A stretch of DNA of 64,000 nucleotides from Verrucomicrobiia bacterium (GCA_030425485.1 JAUIAM010000004.1:62001-126000), one strand, 5' to 3'; shown: positions 1 through 8,852, counted from the stretch's first letter. The notes: generated from the sequence alone by a model not told the origin. Numbers and translations: made by a program.

Positions 1-7
1 GAAGCCT

Positions 8-20
8 TGTTAACATAACA
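8..20. promoter_or_regulatory. putative LacI-type operator, site A
   Basis: The 13-mer TGTTAACATAACA is a perfect palindrome of two TGTTA half-sites around a 3-bp spacer. It lies about 100 bp upstream of the PEP-CTERM gene starting at 117. Near-identical sites occur at 13387, 20641 and 26370, one of them in the promoter of a LacI-family gene. Binding by that regulator is inferred, not shown. Confidence 0.5.
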
Positions 21-116
21 CAAGACGACATTTGACCCTCACACCCATACTAACTTACACTCATTCCGTGCAGTGTTTTTAAAGCACTATTGCTAACCCT
101 ATAACTAATATACCTC

Positions 117-1001
117 ATGAAGATCACACGCCCATTCACTAAGCTCCTCACCCTAGCCGCTATCCTGCCTCTTTGCGCCCAGGCCAATACGGTCATACTG
201 GATCAAGACTTTAATAACGGCAGTCGCTCGATTCAGGACCTGCCCAGCTCTGCGCAGTGGTTCCAGTCGTTCAACAACCTCGACATGGTCGAAACCTCAC
301 CTGGAGAGTACTCGCTCGAGAACGCTCCGAGCAGTGCTACGATTCGTCATGGAGTTGCTTATTACGCTCCCACAAGCACACCCATTTCGATAGCTGCTGG
401 CCAAACCATTACAGCTTCACTCAGCATTACCCCGAGCTCAAAAACCCCCGATAATAGTGACAGGATATTGCGTATCGGCCTGCTTCATTCCGGTGCAAAC
501 CGACTGACCGAGGACGGCAACCCAAACATTGCCATGAGTGGGTACGGCTTTTTTGTTAACCCCGAAACCCTGAGAGTCAATACTTACGGACGCACGGAAG
601 ACGCCGGCCCTGTCTTCTCCTCCTTGACCAACGGCAATGGCTGGACTGGCGGTACCACTGGTGGACAAATATCCGACATCACCCCGGAGGACGCCTTCGC
701 CATGGTGCAAAACACCGCTTATGACATCACGCTCAGCATCGAGCATCTCAGCAACGGCGACCTGAACATCTCCTACACGACCAGCAATGGCGTAGACTCG
801 GTGACCACCAGCTTCGTGGAGAGCAACTATCTGGTTACGGATTTCGATACGATTGCCTTTGCCTGGGGGAATCATTTCGGCGACGGCCTTATCGACAATG
901 TCGCAATCACGGTTGTCCCCGAACCTTCCCAGTTTGCTCTGCTCGCTGGTTTCGCCGGATTCATCGCACTCGGTATCAAGCGCCAAAGAAAAAACGCCTG
1001 A
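117..1001 (+). CDS. PEP-CTERM sorted exoprotein
   Basis: A 294-residue secreted protein of unknown function. It has a signal peptide (residues 1-23, cleavage near AQA-NT) and a C-terminal PEP-CTERM tail: VPEPS, a hydrophobic stretch, then the basic end KRQRKNA. In other bacteria this tail directs exosortase-dependent sorting to the envelope or matrix. Between them, residues about 27-268 form one beta-rich domain (starts DQDFNNGSRS, ends FGDGLIDNVAI). The same domain occurs twice at the C-terminus of the sialidase-like protein at 21716-26089, so the two are related by duplication and domain shuffling. No catalytic motif is recognised; a carbohydrate-binding or matrix role is a guess. No Shine-Dalgarno is visible before the ATG. 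Operator site A lies upstream and a pseudopilin-like gene follows 59 bp downstream. Confidence 0.85.
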   Translation: MKITRPFTKLLTLAAILPLCAQANTVILDQDFNNGSRSIQDLPSSAQWFQSFNNLDMVETSPGEYSLENAPSSATIRHGVAYYAPTSTPISIAAGQTITASLSITPSSKTPDNSDRILRIGLLHSGANRLTEDGNPNIAMSGYGFFVNPETLRVNTYGRTEDAGPVFSSLTNGNGWTGGTTGGQISDITPEDAFAMVQNTAYDITLSIEHLSNGDLNISYTTSNGVDSVTTSFVESNYLVTDFDTIAFAWGNHFGDGLIDNVAITVVPEPSQFALLAGFAGFIALGIKRQRKNA

Positions 1002-1029
1002 AAACTGAGCGCTCGGTCTTTAGGCGTTT
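992..1029 (+). terminator. hairpin after PEP-CTERM gene, possible attenuator
   Basis: AAACGCCT pairs with AGGCGTTT, with a self-complementary GAGCGCTC in the loop. The stem begins in the stop codon region of the preceding gene. There is no proper T-run after it and the next gene starts 31 bp downstream, so it may be a weak terminator or an mRNA-processing hairpin. Confidence 0.35.
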
Positions 1030-1060
1030 CGTTCCCCATTACACCTAAGAACCCCAACCT

Positions 1061-1816
1061 ATGCCCTTAACCTTCACCCGGTTCCGGTTCCAGTCCGAAC
1101 GCGGATTCACGTTGATTGAGCTGTTAGCCGTTGTAGCAGTCATCGGTATTCTTGTTGCCGTCCTCATTCCGGTGATCAGCTCCATCCGTGAATCCGCGTA
1201 CCAATCACAGTGTGCAAGTAACCTGCGCCAGATCATGAGCGCATTTCAGCTCTATGCATCGGAAAACAACGGCTACCTGCCTGCCGCCTCGCGCGCTACA
1301 GATCCCACTGTCCCTGCGAACCAGTCTCCTAACTCTCGATGGTCACGTGACCTCGAGGCTTACCTACCGCAGTCCCGCCGCGCCAATTCAGTCAACCAGA
1401 TCTGGGACAATGAGGTTTTCGTCTGCCCCGCCGCCGTCACCCCCTCGGGAAAATCTGACCCGGGAGACATCAAAATGGCCTATAACGCCAGCCAGGCACT
1501 CTACGGCGAGAATGGAGACAGTGGCTTTGGCACCTCACGCTTTGAAAGGCGAAAACTCATGACCATCGAGGACCCCGCCAAAACCCCGCTGGTTTATGAC
1601 GCACCACTGCTCGCAAATTTCGACGTCCAAAGCAACTACTACGCCACCTGGCCACAAGTCCGCTCTGACTTCACACGCAGCATAGAAGACATGAGATACC
1701 TTTCCTTCCGCCACAAGGATAACATGAATGTCCTCATGGCTGACGGTGCCGTCCACACTGTTGGACCTGAATACCTCCAAACCCTCGACGTGCGCCGATG
1801 GAGGGGGCTGGAGTAA
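1061..1816 (+). CDS. pseudopilin-like protein, prepilin N-terminal methylation motif and H-X9-DG tail
   Basis: A 251-residue protein with a type IV prepilin/pseudopilin leader: a basic start, the cleavage site G/FTLIELL (glutamate at mature position +5), then one hydrophobic helix. The rest is a globular domain ending with the H-X9-DG motif (RHKDNMNVLMADG, residues about 223-235). Proteins of this layout are greatly expanded in Verrucomicrobiota and Planctomycetota; their role is unknown, but the leader implies processing by a prepilin peptidase and insertion in the inner membrane. It is a close paralogue of the protein at 12455-13195, sharing for instance DPTVP, YLPQSRR and SGKS. ACCCCAACCT abuts the ATG in place of a Shine-Dalgarno. 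Probably co-transcribed with the PEP-CTERM gene upstream. Confidence 0.85.
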   Translation: MPLTFTRFRFQSERGFTLIELLAVVAVIGILVAVLIPVISSIRESAYQSQCASNLRQIMSAFQLYASENNGYLPAASRATDPTVPANQSPNSRWSRDLEAYLPQSRRANSVNQIWDNEVFVCPAAVTPSGKSDPGDIKMAYNASQALYGENGDSGFGTSRFERRKLMTIEDPAKTPLVYDAPLLANFDVQSNYYATWPQVRSDFTRSIEDMRYLSFRHKDNMNVLMADGAVHTVGPEYLQTLDVRRWRGLE

Positions 1817-1959
1817 TTCCGGCCATCCAGCCGCATCACTGCTGTGGCCTGCTTTCTTTATCTGCTCCGAAATTTGAAAAGTCCGGAGCTGTAGCATCAG
1901 CTAAGCCAGCGTAGTAGTACGAATGCCAGGCCTAATAACGCAGAGCCTCTGCAGCCTAG

Positions 1960-2117
1960 GTCGTGTCTTCAAATTATGGAGCGAGTCCGCGCAGGTTGGT
2001 TTTGAGCATGTTTTTTGGCTTTCGAGGTGAGGCGAATCAAGATTCATGAACTGAGAAAACGGAAAAAGACGCGAAAAGACCCTTTTCTACCGACCTTGAT
2101 GAATTTGAAAACACAGC
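1960..2117. mobile_element. MITE-like element with terminal inverted repeats and CTAG target duplication
   Basis: This 158-bp non-coding segment is flanked by CTAG on both sides (1956-1959 and 2118-2121). Its ends are inverted repeats: GTCGTGTCTTCAAATT at 1960-1975, and at 2102-2117 the sequence whose reverse complement is GCTGTGTTTTCAAATT (13 of 16 match). It has no transposase. The shape fits an internally deleted insertion sequence that targets CTAG-like sites, as some IS5-group elements do. The right CTAG contains the TAG stop of mqo. A 13-bp palindrome, GCAGAGCCTCTGC, sits just outside the left end at 1940-1952. The rest of the gap from 1817 holds only weak hairpins (1821-1850 and 1864-1889), one of which may terminate the pseudopilin gene. 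Confidence 0.7.
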
Positions 2118-3617
2118 CTAGGCGATGCCGAGCGAAGCAAAAGCTTCTCGACTGAGTCGATCATGCAGCGGGGCGGATTCTGGCAGAGTCAAGTCAACAT
2201 CGTAGGAAGGAATCATAGCCTTCATACGCTCATGCCCAGCCTCTGTCTTGAGCACGTCACCGAAGCATTCACGCACGACTTGCAGTATAATATTCGAGGA
2301 GACTGATGCCCCGGGAGATGCCCCCAGCAAGGCAGAAAGCGATCTGTCCGCCGTAGTCAGCACCTCCGTGCCAAAGTGCACGATACCCGCATCGCCGTCT
2401 TGCTTTTTAATAGCCTGCACACGGATACCGGCATCGATCAACTTCCAGTCCGCCTCTGACGCGTCCGGATAAAACTTCTGCAACTCGCCCATGCGCGCCT
2501 TCATACTCTGCGTCCCCTGTTGGAAGAGGTAACGGACGAGCGGGATGTTGTGCAGCCCAACCTTAATGAGCGAAAAGAGGTTATCGGGGCGAATGGAAAA
2601 AGGCAGATCGGTAGGCTTACCTTTCTTGTGAAGAAACTTGGTTGTCCATTTTGCATAAGGGCCGAACAGCAGCGCCTTTCTGCCATCAATGATACGCGTG
2701 TCCAAATGCGGCACCGCCATGGTGGGTGCTGAGCCCGGCGACATCCCATAGACCTTGGCTGTATGCTGAGCTACGATCTCCGGCTTGTCGCACACGAGCC
2801 ATTGCCCACCAATCGGGAAGCCTCCCAAGCCTTTGCCTTCGCTCACCCCGGCCTGCTGTAGCAGGGGAAGCGTTCCCCCACCCGCTCCGAGAAAAACGAA
2901 TCTGGCTTGATTACAAAAGGTTTGGCCTGTCTTAGCATCATGCACCTTCAACTCCCAGGTATCCGCAACCTTTGTCAAACCAGTGACCCGGTGACCCGTC
3001 GCGTAGCCACAGCCTTCCTGCCGTCCGAGCCACTCGACCAACTGTCGAGCCAATGCGCCGAAATTGACATCGCTGCCATGCATCATCCGCGTAGCCGCGA
3101 TCGGCGTTTCATGCCGACCGGCCACAAGGAGCGGAGCCCAGTCACGGATCGTGTTACGATCAATCGTGTATTCCATCTCCTTAAAGAAATGGTGAGCGCG
3201 CATTTGCTTATAACGCGAATGAAGAAAGTCCACCTGCTCCTGTCCGAAGACAAAACTCAAATGCGGAACCGGATTGATGAAGCTCGAGGCGTCCTTGATA
3301 ATTCCGCTTCGCACTGCGTAGCCCCAAAATTGTTTAGAGTGCTCGAACTGATGAAATATCTCGATCGCCTTGCGGATGTCTACCTCCCCGTCAGGCCCGT
3401 AGTTTGGTGTGTAGCTAAGTTCGCATATCCCCGCATGCCCCGTTCCTGCATTGTGCCAGCCAAAAGAAGCTTCTTGCGCCAACTCATCGGTCATCTCGTA
3501 CAGTTGCACACGAAGTTCGGGCTGAAGCGCCTTGAGCATAGCGCCAAGGGTAGCGGACATAATACCACTCCCCACCAGCACCACATCTGGATTCGAGATA
3601 TGTGTAGATTCATTCAT
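2118..3617 (-). CDS. mqo: malate:quinone oxidoreductase
   Basis: A 499-residue FAD enzyme of the Mqo family, of usual family length. It oxidises malate to oxaloacetate and passes electrons to quinone at the membrane surface. The N-terminal nucleotide-binding fold reads VLVGSGIMSATLG (residues about 12-24), followed by family-typical segments such as FGWHNAGTGHAGICEL, MMHGSDVNFG and SPGASVS near the C-terminus. The ATG at 3617 is chosen; a TTG 18 bp further upstream would add six residues without a better ribosome site. It lies 39 bp downstream of the FAH-family gene on the same strand, so it may be the last gene of the fucose operon. Its TAG stop lies inside the CTAG copy flanking the MITE-like element. 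Confidence 0.93.
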   Translation of the reverse strand: MNESTHISNPDVVLVGSGIMSATLGAMLKALQPELRVQLYEMTDELAQEASFGWHNAGTGHAGICELSYTPNYGPDGEVDIRKAIEIFHQFEHSKQFWGYAVRSGIIKDASSFINPVPHLSFVFGQEQVDFLHSRYKQMRAHHFFKEMEYTIDRNTIRDWAPLLVAGRHETPIAATRMMHGSDVNFGALARQLVEWLGRQEGCGYATGHRVTGLTKVADTWELKVHDAKTGQTFCNQARFVFLGAGGGTLPLLQQAGVSEGKGLGGFPIGGQWLVCDKPEIVAQHTAKVYGMSPGSAPTMAVPHLDTRIIDGRKALLFGPYAKWTTKFLHKKGKPTDLPFSIRPDNLFSLIKVGLHNIPLVRYLFQQGTQSMKARMGELQKFYPDASEADWKLIDAGIRVQAIKKQDGDAGIVHFGTEVLTTADRSLSALLGASPGASVSSNIILQVVRECFGDVLKTEAGHERMKAMIPSYDVDLTLPESAPLHDRLSREAFASLGIA

Positions 3618-3656
3618 AGCAAAAGCATATAGCAAGCCGAGCTCACAGACTCAGCC

Positions 3657-4505
3657 TCACGCTATAACCTCTTGCCTGGATTGCCCCAAGCCGTCAATGC
3701 CTAGTTCAACGACATCCCCTGGCCGCAGGTATCGCGGGGGTGTCATTCCCAAGCCCACGCCAGGAGGCGTACCGGTGGTAATGACGTCACCGGGCAGAAG
3801 CGTCATATAGCGGCTGATGTAACTGACCAGGAAAGGAATGTTGAAAATCATGTCTGCGGTATTCCCGTCCTGTACTTGCTTCCCATTCAGGTTCAGCCAA
3901 AGCCGAAGTTCCCCCACCGGAGGAACTTCATCTGCCGTAGCGAGCCAAGGCCCCAGGGGAGCAAAGGTGTCGCATGATTTTCCTTTTACCCATTGCCCAC
4001 CTTGCTCCAGTTGAAAAGCGCGCTCACTCACATCATTATGCAGGGCGTAGCCAGCAATGCCCCGCATGGCCTCCGCCTCACTGGCGTAGGATAGACGCGT
4101 CCCGATAACAATGGCCAACTCCACTTCCCAGTCGGTTTTCTCACTCCCGCGCGGAATTTTTATCGCGTCGTAGGGCCCCACTATGGCTGTCGTGGATTTA
4201 AAGAAGAGCACTGGCTCGCTCGGGATATCAGCCCCTGACTCACGGGCATGCTCACGATAGTTGAGGCCAACACAAATCATCTTGCTAGGTCGTGCCACGG
4301 GTGCGCCCCAGCGTACATCATCCGCAATAGCGGGCTGATCGACCGCTTCTGTCTTTGCCCACTGGGCCAGGCGCCCGAGTCCACCACCGGCGAAGAAAGC
4401 CTCGTCGTAATCACTGGTAACTGCGCCTGCATCGATTCTTTTCCCATCCTCCAGAAGAAGCCCTGGACGTTCATAGCCAATGTTTCCGTATCGTATAAGT
4501 TTCAT
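3657..4505 (-). CDS. FAH-family hydrolase, probable 2,4-diketo-3-deoxy-L-fuconate hydrolase
   Basis: A 282-residue member of the fumarylacetoacetate hydrolase family. The metal-binding signature is present: E127 and E129 in DWEVELAIVIG and D158 in NDVSER, plus the family motif KGKSCDTFAPLGPWL (174-188) and TGTPPGVG near the end. The family cleaves C-C bonds in beta-diketo acids. Beside a fuconolactonase and two SDRs, the likely reaction is cleavage of 2,4-diketo-3-deoxy-L-fuconate to pyruvate and L-lactate, the last step of the non-phosphorylating fucose route. The rhamnonate equivalent or ureidoglycolate lyase are alternatives by sequence alone. Transcribed with the SDR gene 22 bp upstream. 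Confidence 0.85.
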   Translation of the reverse strand: MKLIRYGNIGYERPGLLLEDGKRIDAGAVTSDYDEAFFAGGGLGRLAQWAKTEAVDQPAIADDVRWGAPVARPSKMICVGLNYREHARESGADIPSEPVLFFKSTTAIVGPYDAIKIPRGSEKTDWEVELAIVIGTRLSYASEAEAMRGIAGYALHNDVSERAFQLEQGGQWVKGKSCDTFAPLGPWLATADEVPPVGELRLWLNLNGKQVQDGNTADMIFNIPFLVSYISRYMTLLPGDVITTGTPPGVGLGMTPPRYLRPGDVVELGIDGLGQSRQEVIA

Positions 4506-4527
4506 GATCTTTTTTTTAAAATTGGAT

Positions 4528-5286
4528 TCAGCGCAGTGAGATCACCCCGCCATCAATATCATAGGCCGCGCCAGTAATAAATGCGGCCTCATCCGAGCAC
4601 AAAAACAAGGCCAGCGAGGCTATCTCCTCAGGCGTCCCCATCCGCCCCAGCGGTTGGTACTCAGATAGCTTCTTAAACATAGCTTCTTCTGCGCCGGGAT
4701 AGTTTTTACTCAAAAACCGATCTACAAAGGGTGTATGCACCCGTGCCGGGCAAAGGCAGTTGCAGCGGATCCCCTTATCGGCGAAATCGCGAGCAACCGA
4801 GAGCGTCATCGACAGCACCGCCCCCTTGCTCATTGAGTAGGCAAAGCGGTCAGCAATGCCTATCTTGGAGGCTATCGATGCGAGATTCAGAATCGTACCC
4901 CCAGCCTTCAGTAATTTCGGCAGGGCATGGTGCATGCACAAGTAAACGCCTCGTACGTTAACTGAGTAGAGCTGGTCAACATCTTCCGCTGTGGTATCAG
5001 CAAGCGATCCGACGTGCGCGATGCCCGCACTATTGATAAGCATATGCACATGCTCGGTAACCTCGAAGGCACGCCGCACGGACTCCTCGCTCGATACATC
5101 GCAAACTACCGTTTCACCACTTCCCCCATTTTGCTGAATCATTTCAAGCGTTAGCGCCGCAGCGTCAGGCTGAAAATCCAGCAGAAGGACATAGGCTCCC
5201 TCAGAGGCAAGACGTCTGGAGATAGCCTGCCCAATACCCGATCCGGCACCGGTAACAGCCGCTACCTTGCCCTCAAAGCGCTTCAT
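4528..5286 (-). CDS. SDR oxidoreductase, probable 2-keto-3-deoxy-L-fuconate dehydrogenase
   Basis: A 252-residue classical short-chain dehydrogenase. The NAD(P)-binding motif TGAGSGIG is at residues 12-19, the NSAG variant of NNAG at 85-88, the catalytic serine about 137 and the YxxxK pair at Y150/K154. In the fucose pathway an SDR oxidises 2-keto-3-deoxy-L-fuconate to the 2,4-diketo acid, and the gene sits directly before the hydrolase that would use that product. The substrate is inferred from context only. The start is set at ATG 5286 (MKRFEGK), close to other SDR N-termini; an upstream in-frame start at 5304 would add six residues. Confidence 0.82.
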   Translation of the reverse strand: MKRFEGKVAAVTGAGSGIGQAISRRLASEGAYVLLLDFQPDAAALTLEMIQQNGGSGETVVCDVSSEESVRRAFEVTEHVHMLINSAGIAHVGSLADTTAEDVDQLYSVNVRGVYLCMHHALPKLLKAGGTILNLASIASKIGIADRFAYSMSKGAVLSMTLSVARDFADKGIRCNCLCPARVHTPFVDRFLSKNYPGAEEAMFKKLSEYQPLGRMGTPEEIASLALFLCSDEAAFITGAAYDIDGGVISLR

Positions 5287-5324
5287 GGGAGTTGAGTTTC
5301 GCATTCTCTCTTAAGCGTAAAGTT

Positions 5325-6176
5325 TCAGGGTTGCTCCAAGCGATAGATGCGACGGGCATTACCTCCGAATAACGCATCGAGCTGCTCATCGGACGCATCG
5401 GAAGTCAGCTCCAGCGCGACATCCATCCATCGCTTCAACGAGCAGGTTAATGTACAGACTGGCCAGTCGCTCCCCCACAGCACGCGCTCCCAGCCAAAGG
5501 CTTCGATGACCGCACCAGCGTAAGGTCTCAGCGTGCGCGCAGACCAATCCCCAGCGTCCACATGGGCGACCAGACCGCTTAACTTGCAGACGAGATTATC
5601 CAGCTCTCCCAGCATCTTCATCTGAGTCAGCCAGGGCTCCAGGGCCCCCTGCTTCACAACGGGGTTTCCGCAATGGTCCAAGATAAACTGAATCCCGGGA
5701 AAGCGACGCACCAGGTCGATCACCAGTGGCAGTTGGTCCGCACGCGCGCAAATGTCGAACGACAGGCCCGGGGCTTCCAGAGCGGCCATATTTTCCAAAA
5801 ATTGACCGTCCAGGAACAGGCTATTTTCCTGCGTATGCAGGACGCGTCGCACGCCTTTCAACAGAGGGCTTCCCCAATGCGGTTCAAGGTGCGCAAAGCA
5901 ATCGCCCTGCTCCAGTCGAGCACTCGCAACGATGCCAAGAATACGATTGGCAGGCTCCTCGGCCAACTGGAACACCCAGGCAATTTCTCCAGACAAATCT
6001 TTTTCGTCTACGTCTGTATCGACATACACTGAGCCAGCATAGGCGAACCCCTGCATGGCATCCCGATATTCACCCATGCCATGGAGCACATTCAGCGAAG
6101 GCAACCCATCCATCCAACTGAATGAAAAGCGCTCCGGGTCCCAAAGGTGTTGGTGTGCATCGATAAAAGCCCTCAT
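5325..6176 (-). CDS. amidohydrolase-2 family, probable L-fucono-1,5-lactonase
   Basis: A 283-residue TIM-barrel metal hydrolase of the amidohydrolase 2 family. The HxH metal site is at residues 8-10 (DAHQHLWDP), with later ligands in ILDHCGNP and LWGSDWPVC. The DxHxHLW start and the GSDWPVC end are typical of sugar lactonases such as L-fuconolactone and rhamnono-lactone hydrolases. Its role would be opening the lactone made by fucose dehydrogenase to give L-fuconate. The ATG overlaps the stop of the upstream symporter gene (ATGA at 6173-6176), which points to translational coupling of uptake and breakdown. Confidence 0.85.
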   Translation of the reverse strand: MRAFIDAHQHLWDPERFSFSWMDGLPSLNVLHGMGEYRDAMQGFAYAGSVYVDTDVDEKDLSGEIAWVFQLAEEPANRILGIVASARLEQGDCFAHLEPHWGSPLLKGVRRVLHTQENSLFLDGQFLENMAALEAPGLSFDICARADQLPLVIDLVRRFPGIQFILDHCGNPVVKQGALEPWLTQMKMLGELDNLVCKLSGLVAHVDAGDWSARTLRPYAGAVIEAFGWERVLWGSDWPVCTLTCSLKRWMDVALELTSDASDEQLDALFGGNARRIYRLEQP

Positions 6177-7834
6177 GCGAAATACCAATATAGTAATATG
6201 TACAGGAGCAGGAGTAGCGCACTCAGCACCCGGTAGTCAGCCAGCCCAGGCCAGCCAATATCCCTCAATGCCTGCATCGGACTAGACCAGGCGAAGCGCT
6301 CATCACAGGCCACAGCCCCCGTGCGCGCGAGAAGCGTCAAGCTAATCTGCAAAATGACACAAACCACCAATAGCAGGAATGCCATTAGCATGAAGGGGAT
6401 TGCAGCCAGTGGATTTCCCGGGACCAGTTTGTTAAAGACAAACACACCCACCCCCAAAGCAGAGCCAATCCACAAGGTCCAGCGGGCGGAAAGTGCGGTC
6501 GCAGACGGGAGCAACACTCCGATTAGAAAAACACAAGTAACCGATGGAGCAAGATGGGCGATGATGTCGTTCAAGCCCACAAACAGGCTATCGTACATAT
6601 CCAACAACGGCACCAAACAAATCGATATGAGCAGAGCAGCCCCAGCCGCTATCCGACCAACCGCCACAAGCTGACGATCCGTGCGCCCCGGCGCAAAGCG
6701 TGCATACAGGTCATAACTGACAAGGGTCGATATGGAGTTCAGCGCTCCGGCGACAGTGCTCATCAATGCCGCCAGGAGTGCAGCCATGACCAAGCCACGC
6801 AAGCCGCTTGGCAGCAACTGCTCTATCATCACGGCAAGCACATCCTTGGAGTCAGTCATCACCTTGCCGTCCTGAACCGTCTGCAAGGCACTGATATCCA
6901 GACCACCGCTCTTGTACAGTAGGTAGGCTACCAAACCGGGAAGCACAAAAATGAAAACTGGGAAAATTTTTAAAATCGCACAAAAGAGCGCACCGGTTCG
7001 CGCATGGTTGGCGTCTTTAGCTCCGAGCACACGCTGAACAATAGTCTGGTCCGCACACCAGTACCAGATGCCAAGAACCGGGTAACCCAGCAGCACGGCG
7101 TACCAGGACAGCCCAGAGGGGTCTCCCGCCGGGCGCAGCATCGACAGCCGCTCCATCTCGTTTAACTCAGAGAGCTTAGTCATCAGCACATCGACACCCC
7201 CAAGTTGATACAGCGCAACCAGTGTAATAATGGTCGAGCCGACCAGCAGTACCACCGTCTGCAAGGTCTCCGTTACCACGACGGCAATCAAACCACCCAC
7301 AATCGTATACACCCCTGTCAGTGCCGCGATGAAGATAATCGCAACATAGATATTTCCCAGGTCCGGGATAAAATAGGTAATCATCCGCCCGCCGGTGAGA
7401 AAGGCAAAGCCGATATGAACGATGACAGCGGAGGCGATCGAGAGAATCGTCAGCCAGTCACGGCAGCAACGGTCATAGCGCTTCTCCAGGTAATCGGGGA
7501 GTGTTGTTACGCCGGACCGCAGGTATATCGGGGCAAAGAACAACGCCAATAGGATCAGCGTCAGCGCTGCCATCCATTCAAAGTTGCCGATCAGCAACCC
7601 GGAATCAAAACCCGCCTGAGCAAGGCTTACCAGATGGACACAGGATATATTCGTAGCGAACAACGCCATCCCGATTATTGGCCAGTTCAGGCTATGGCCT
7701 GCAAGGAAGTAGCCTTCCGCATCCTCTCCATGCTTAGCGGCTCGTTTCTTACCTCGGATGGAAACGGCCAGCCCAAGCGCAACTACGGTCACCAGATAGC
7801 CCGCGATCACAAACAAGTCCAAGTAAGAATGCAT
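6173..7834 (-). CDS. sodium/solute symporter (SSS family), probable fucose transporter
   Basis: A 553-residue membrane protein of the sodium:solute symporter family with about 13-14 hydrophobic helices. Family marks include YFLAGHSLNWPIIGMALFA near the N-terminus, LPDYLEKRY in the third helix region, GGLIAVVVTETLQ and the core stretch AALLAALMSTVAGALNSIST. SSS proteins of this sugar-type branch carry monosaccharides with sodium into the cytoplasm. Fucose is inferred because the lactonase, SDR and hydrolase genes follow in the same operon. The start is ATG 7834 (MHSYLDL); a longer reading from 7879 has a poor N-terminus. The putative GntR operator at 7930 lies about 95 bp upstream. Confidence 0.88.
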   Translation of the reverse strand: MHSYLDLFVIAGYLVTVVALGLAVSIRGKKRAAKHGEDAEGYFLAGHSLNWPIIGMALFATNISCVHLVSLAQAGFDSGLLIGNFEWMAALTLILLALFFAPIYLRSGVTTLPDYLEKRYDRCCRDWLTILSIASAVIVHIGFAFLTGGRMITYFIPDLGNIYVAIIFIAALTGVYTIVGGLIAVVVTETLQTVVLLVGSTIITLVALYQLGGVDVLMTKLSELNEMERLSMLRPAGDPSGLSWYAVLLGYPVLGIWYWCADQTIVQRVLGAKDANHARTGALFCAILKIFPVFIFVLPGLVAYLLYKSGGLDISALQTVQDGKVMTDSKDVLAVMIEQLLPSGLRGLVMAALLAALMSTVAGALNSISTLVSYDLYARFAPGRTDRQLVAVGRIAAGAALLISICLVPLLDMYDSLFVGLNDIIAHLAPSVTCVFLIGVLLPSATALSARWTLWIGSALGVGVFVFNKLVPGNPLAAIPFMLMAFLLLVVCVILQISLTLLARTGAVACDERFAWSSPMQALRDIGWPGLADYRVLSALLLLLYILLYWYFA

Positions 7835-7929
7835 GAGAGATAGTGTAACAGATAGGGGGGAGCAAATTAGCGAGTTCACGCCATTCGATGATGAATAGAA
7901 AGCAATTTATAGACTTGTGCGTCAACCAC

Positions 7930-7947
7930 AAAAGTGCATACACTTTT
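7930..7947. promoter_or_regulatory. putative FCD/GntR operator between symporter operon and fucose dehydrogenase
   Basis: AAAAGTGCATACACTTTT is a palindrome with 7-bp arms around CATA. It lies between the divergent symporter operon and the SDR gene at 8065. The same core recurs as AAAAGTGTATACACAT (reverse strand) before the Ldh-family gene at 10803-10818. FCD-type GntR regulators commonly bind TGTATACA-like palindromes, and such a gene is in this cluster. Confidence 0.6.
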
Positions 7948-8064
7948 ACATAATACAACATCTAAAAATCGCTTAGCCATCCGACTATTCCGGCATCAAT
8001 ACCTTGAAGCTCGCTCCTCTTAAGCTCGATTCAACGGAAGAAAAACCCTACCCTTAGTTCGCGC

Positions 8065-8841
8065 ATGAAAAAACTATCTGACAAAGTCATCTTCATCACG
8101 GGTGGCTCTAAAGGCATTGGCCTGGGCTGTGTTCTTGCCTGCCTCAAGCATGGCGCACGCGTGGCCATCCTCTCGCTTGAGTCCCACCTCGCTGCCGCCG
8201 AAATCGAGCAGGCCGGCCTTGACCCCAAAGCAGACACGCTCATGGTCGATTGCGATGTGAGCAAACCAGCCATCTTCGACCGTGCGTTCACCCAGGCGCT
8301 GGACCACTTCGGCAGAATTGATGGCTTGATAAACAACGCGGGCTGGCACCCACCGGCTCTTACTATAGAAGAAACCTCAATCGAGGATTTTGAGAGCCTG
8401 ATACGCCTGAACCTCACCAGTTCATTTCTAGGCTGCAAACTCGCCATACCCCACCTCAAGCAGAGCAAGGGCTCCATCGTGAACATGTCGAGCGAAGCCG
8501 GAATGATCGGCCAGCCCGCCGCTTCGTCTTACGCCGCCAGCAAGGCCGGACAACTCGGGCTGACCAAAGCGCTGGCCCTGGACATGGCCCCACATGGCGT
8601 GCGTGTCAATGCGGTGTGCCCGGCCGGCGTCATGACTCCCCTGATGCAAGACTGGGCTGGTACGCAGTACGATCCAGCAGCGGCGCTAAACGCTGTGGAT
8701 GAGTGGCACCCCATTGGCCGCATGGCCCAGCCGGAAGAGATAGGTGAGGTATGCGCGTTCTTGCTCTCAACTGAAGCCTCGTTTATAACCGGGCAAAGCA
8801 TCTGCCCGGACGGTGGCGCTACACTGGGCTATCGGCGATAA
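8065..8841 (+). CDS. SDR oxidoreductase, probable L-fucose dehydrogenase
   Basis: A 258-residue classical SDR with TGGSKGIG (12-19), NNAG (90-93), catalytic serine about 142 and Y156/K160. From memory, the segment NNAGWHPP, the stretch around TKALALDMAPHGVRVN and the end GGATLGY closely resemble animal HSD17B14, an enzyme that oxidises L-fucose. Together with the lactonase and the later-step enzymes on the other strand, this supports L-fucose dehydrogenase, the first step from L-fucose to L-fuconolactone. It is transcribed divergently from the symporter operon across the palindrome at 7930 and ends 12 bp before the convergent GntR gene. Confidence 0.82.
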   Translation: MKKLSDKVIFITGGSKGIGLGCVLACLKHGARVAILSLESHLAAAEIEQAGLDPKADTLMVDCDVSKPAIFDRAFTQALDHFGRIDGLINNAGWHPPALTIEETSIEDFESLIRLNLTSSFLGCKLAIPHLKQSKGSIVNMSSEAGMIGQPAASSYAASKAGQLGLTKALALDMAPHGVRVNAVCPAGVMTPLMQDWAGTQYDPAAALNAVDEWHPIGRMAQPEEIGEVCAFLLSTEASFITGQSICPDGGATLGYRR

Positions 8842-8852
8842 TTTCACAGCGG

